8,321 bases of DNA from Deltaproteobacteria bacterium (GTDB taxonomy: Bacteria > Desulfobacterota > Desulfobacteria > Desulfobacterales > Desulfatirhabdiaceae): positions 1-8,321 of the forward strand of contig JAJYBO010000121.1 of assembly GCA_021778975.1 (NCBI GenBank). Reading direction: 5' to 3'. Shown here piece by piece: positions 7,382-8,321 of the stretch (position 1 is the stretch's first letter; the number at the start of each line of letters is the position of its first letter). The position numbers were made by a program, and so were the translations under genes. The notes under the pieces are model-generated. The model saw nothing but the letters and a program-made list of their open reading frames with translations, had not been told where the DNA came from and made no database searches.

Positions 7382-7890
7382 AACCACCGTTTTTGTCCGA
7401 TGACGGATTTGACGTAATCCTGACGGGTTTTTCGGGTTCCGGTGTTCGGGCCTCTGAATGTCAGCGCATGGGTGGTGCATGCCGTCACACACGCCGGCAG
7501 TTCGTCGTCGTCAATGCGGTTGCGGCAGTAATCGCATTTCTGAACTTTCCCACTGGCGGCGTCCCACTGCGGGACCTGCCACGGACACGCGTCCACACAG
7601 GCTTTGCAGCCGATACAAAGCTGTGTTTCCACATAAACGATGCCGTCTTTTTCCCGCTTCTTGATGGCCCCGGTAGGGCAGGCCGCCATACACCAGGGCG
7701 CTTCGCAATGAAAGCAGGCTCTGAAAGCCGAAAGTAACCGGATATTGCCATCTTCGCAAACAGGTTCTGTGGTAATCAGCAATCCCATCTTGACATCCGG
7801 CTGTGTTTGATGGGCGGCCTGGCAGTGAACTTCACATGCTTTACAGGCGATACATCGTCTTGGATCGAACTGAATCTGAAAGTTGCTCAT
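7378..7890 (-). CDS. Four-cluster [4Fe-4S] ferredoxin, electron-transfer subunit of a molybdopterin oxidoreductase
   Basis: From the ATG at 7890-7888 the protein has 170 residues with sixteen cysteines in four sets: 13/16/19/23, 59/62/67/71, 92/95/98/102 and 119/122/134/138. This is the pattern of DmsB, NrfC and HybA-like subunits, which carry four [4Fe-4S] clusters between a catalytic Mo/W subunit and a quinone or other partner. There is no Tat signal or membrane segment, so it should be cytoplasmic. The start was chosen for the GACGGA sequence six bases upstream (7897-7902). An in-frame ATG six codons earlier (7908) would add only MRDGIQ. The gene is divergent from a molybdopterin enzyme that begins 352 bases away, the likely partner. 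Its 3' end nearly touches the convergent glycosyltransferase gene. Confidence 0.93.
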   Translation of the reverse strand: MSNFQIQFDPRRCIACKACEVHCQAAHQTQPDVKMGLLITTEPVCEDGNIRLLSAFRACFHCEAPWCMAACPTGAIKKREKDGIVYVETQLCIGCKACVDACPWQVPQWDAASGKVQKCDYCRNRIDDDELPACVTACTTHALTFRGPNTGTRKTRQDYVKSVIGQKRWL

Positions 7891-7933
7891 CTGAATTCCG
7901 TCTCGCATCTCACATTGGAAGGGGTGAATGTTC

Positions 7934-7951
7934 GATGGCTACCCGGCCATC
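7934..7951 (-). other. Hairpin in the ferredoxin 5' leader
   Basis: GATGGC (7934-7939) and GCCATC (7946-7951) make a perfect six-pair stem with a six-base loop, about 44 bases upstream of the ferredoxin start. If transcription begins further upstream, the stem would sit in the untranslated leader. No downstream U-tract makes it a terminator, and it does not match a riboswitch family I can name. Confidence 0.3.
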
Positions 7952-8004
7952 ACGCTACAGGAAAAAGGCAGTATATATCAAATCTTCTACCTATAAAAAT
8001 GGCG

Positions 8005-8036
8005 GCCTTGTGTCAAGGCTTCTTTTGATGTCAAAA
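8005..8036. promoter_or_regulatory. Tandem palindromes, operator-like; the first also terminator-like
   Basis: The first palindrome is GCCTTG-TGT-CAAGGC (8005-8019), a perfect six-pair stem that a G-U pair extends by one. T-rich TTCTTTTG follows on the plus strand, so it could stop transcription arriving from the left. The second is TTTTGA-TG-TCAAAA (8023-8036), a perfect twelve-base inverted repeat around a two-base centre. Both share the core TTG(A)TGTCAA. Their centres lie about 17 bases apart, and on the minus strand each contains a TTGACA. They could be operators or activator sites for the ferredoxin promoter. Confidence 0.4.
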
Positions 8037-8180
8037 CAATTTCGCTTTTCAGCGCTTTAATGATTGTTCTTGAAACTCATCATGTATTTTGTTAATCATA
8101 CAAAGATTATATCCAGTTAGATCAATCAGGGATGGCAGCGTAAACCGGTCAATTGTCGGAGTGTTCTTTGCGATATTTTT

Positions 8181-8199
8181 GTTTCCTCGTTCAGGAAAC
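8181..8199 (+). other. Hairpin in the molybdoenzyme 5' leader
   Basis: GTTTCC (8181-8186) and GGAAAC (8194-8199) form a perfect six-pair stem with a seven-base loop, ending 43 bases before the predicted ATG. A T-run (8176-8180) precedes it and a pyrimidine-rich stretch follows. It may be a leader structure, but it lacks a clean terminator tail. Confidence 0.25.
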
Positions 8200-8232
8200 T
8201 GTTCTTTCCAATGCTTCCGTATCAATTTCAAT

Positions 8233-8236
8233 GGAG
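8233..8236 (+). promoter_or_regulatory. Ribosome binding site for the molybdopterin oxidoreductase
   Basis: GGAG lies six bases before the ATG at 8243. It favours that start over the in-frame ATG at 8231, which would itself overlap the Shine-Dalgarno sequence. Confidence 0.7.
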
Positions 8237-8242
8237 TTTGAC

Positions 8243-8321
8243 ATGCCAGAAAAAACCATTTTCAGTATCTGCGGTATGTGTTCCGTTCACTGTCCTGTGC
8301 AGGTGAATGTCGTCAATGGAG
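8243..8321 (+). CDS. Molybdopterin oxidoreductase catalytic subunit, N-terminus (runs off window)
   Basis: Only 26 codons are visible. They begin MPEKTIFSICGMCSVHCPVQ, with cysteines 10, 13 and 17 in the C-x2-C-x3-C spacing of the N-terminal [4Fe-4S] (Fe4S4-Mop) domain of the DMSO reductase superfamily; the fourth cysteine lies beyond the edge. The iron-sulfur motif starts within ten residues of the N-terminus, which leaves no room for a Tat signal, so the enzyme should be cytoplasmic. The divergent four-cluster ferredoxin is the natural partner subunit. The substrate (formate, thiosulfate, polysulfide, a hydratase-like reaction or other) cannot be told from this fragment. The start is supported by a GGAG six bases upstream. 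Confidence 0.78.
   Translation, partial: MPEKTIFSICGMCSVHCPVQVNVVNG

Larger units (their letters stand above)
7891..8242. promoter_or_regulatory. Divergent control region between the ferredoxin and molybdoenzyme genes
   Basis: This 352-base stretch has no convincing gene and becomes clearly AT-richer from about 7960 onward. It must hold the promoters of both flanking genes. It contains a hairpin in the ferredoxin leader (7934-7951), two adjacent palindromes (8005-8036), a second hairpin in the molybdoenzyme leader (8181-8199) and three copies of TGTTCTT (8065, 8162, 8200). On the minus strand a TTGACA (8011-8016) is followed after 15 bases by TATAGG (7990-7995), a suboptimal promoter candidate for the ferredoxin. 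I see no sigma-54 GG-N10-GC element, no ModE-like box and no recognised riboswitch. Confidence 0.6.

Noticed and set aside
7294..7737. Plus-strand ORF (147 codons) opposite the ferredoxin
   Set aside because: The minus strand encodes sixteen perfectly spaced cluster cysteines, so the plus-strand frame is a by-product.
8049..8231. A 60-codon minus-strand ORF in the divergent intergenic region
   Set aside because: It starts with TTG without a ribosome binding site, its protein resembles nothing I recognise, and it lies across the likely leader of the molybdoenzyme gene.
7891..8242. Riboswitch (Moco, cyclic-di-GMP or cobalamin type) in the divergent leader
   Set aside because: Only isolated short stems are seen, and none of the conserved cores of these families could be matched.
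1..8321. tRNA, rRNA, CRISPR array, insertion sequence or phage element
   Set aside because: No spaced direct repeats, terminal inverted repeats, transposase or integrase motifs, or cloverleaf-like segments were found. The genes look like ordinary chromosomal operons.

Overview
The window most likely comes from a Gram-negative anaerobe of the Desulfobacterota (former Deltaproteobacteria, sulfate-reducer type). This is inferred from three things: the character of the PlsB tail, the MurG-like and GT4 glycosyltransferase cluster, and a cytoplasmic four-cluster ferredoxin next to a molybdopterin enzyme. The inference is moderate, because no rRNA or other marker gene is present. No RNA genes, CRISPR arrays, insertion sequences or integrases were seen.

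Region 1 (1-3670, all +) is a tight run of cell-envelope and housekeeping genes. It holds the C-terminal part of a PlsB-type glycerol-3-phosphate acyltransferase, then a two-domain sugar-1-phosphate nucleotidyltransferase plus sugar kinase that looks like a natural MurU-AmgK fusion. After these come a TatD-family metal-dependent hydrolase, whose start overlaps the previous gene by 14 bases, and a YchJ-type SEC-C zinc-binding protein. The fusion is the most interesting protein. Separate MurU and AmgK enzymes recycle N-acetylmuramic acid into UDP-MurNAc and bypass the fosfomycin target MurA. A single polypeptide carrying both would turn a free amino sugar into a nucleotide sugar.

Region 2 (3671-7367, all +) is a three-gene glycosyltransferase unit. 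It has a COG4671 MurG-like GT-B enzyme with a probable TTG start, then two GT4 enzymes. The first junction is an ATGA overlap and the second has a 5-base gap, so the three are almost certainly co-translated. A candidate promoter (TTGACA overlapping the ychJ stop) and a small leader-like ORF lie in the 117 bases ahead of it. The cluster probably builds a surface glycan, but the acceptor cannot be read from this window.

Region 3 (7368-8321) is a redox module. A ferredoxin with sixteen cysteines (four predicted [4Fe-4S] clusters) lies on the minus strand and converges on the glycosyltransferases with only 10 bases between the stop codons. Divergent from it, the first 26 codons of a molybdopterin oxidoreductase catalytic subunit run off the right edge. 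The two probably form one cytoplasmic enzyme, since neither has a Tat signal, and they share a 352-base AT-rich divergent control region with several palindromes.
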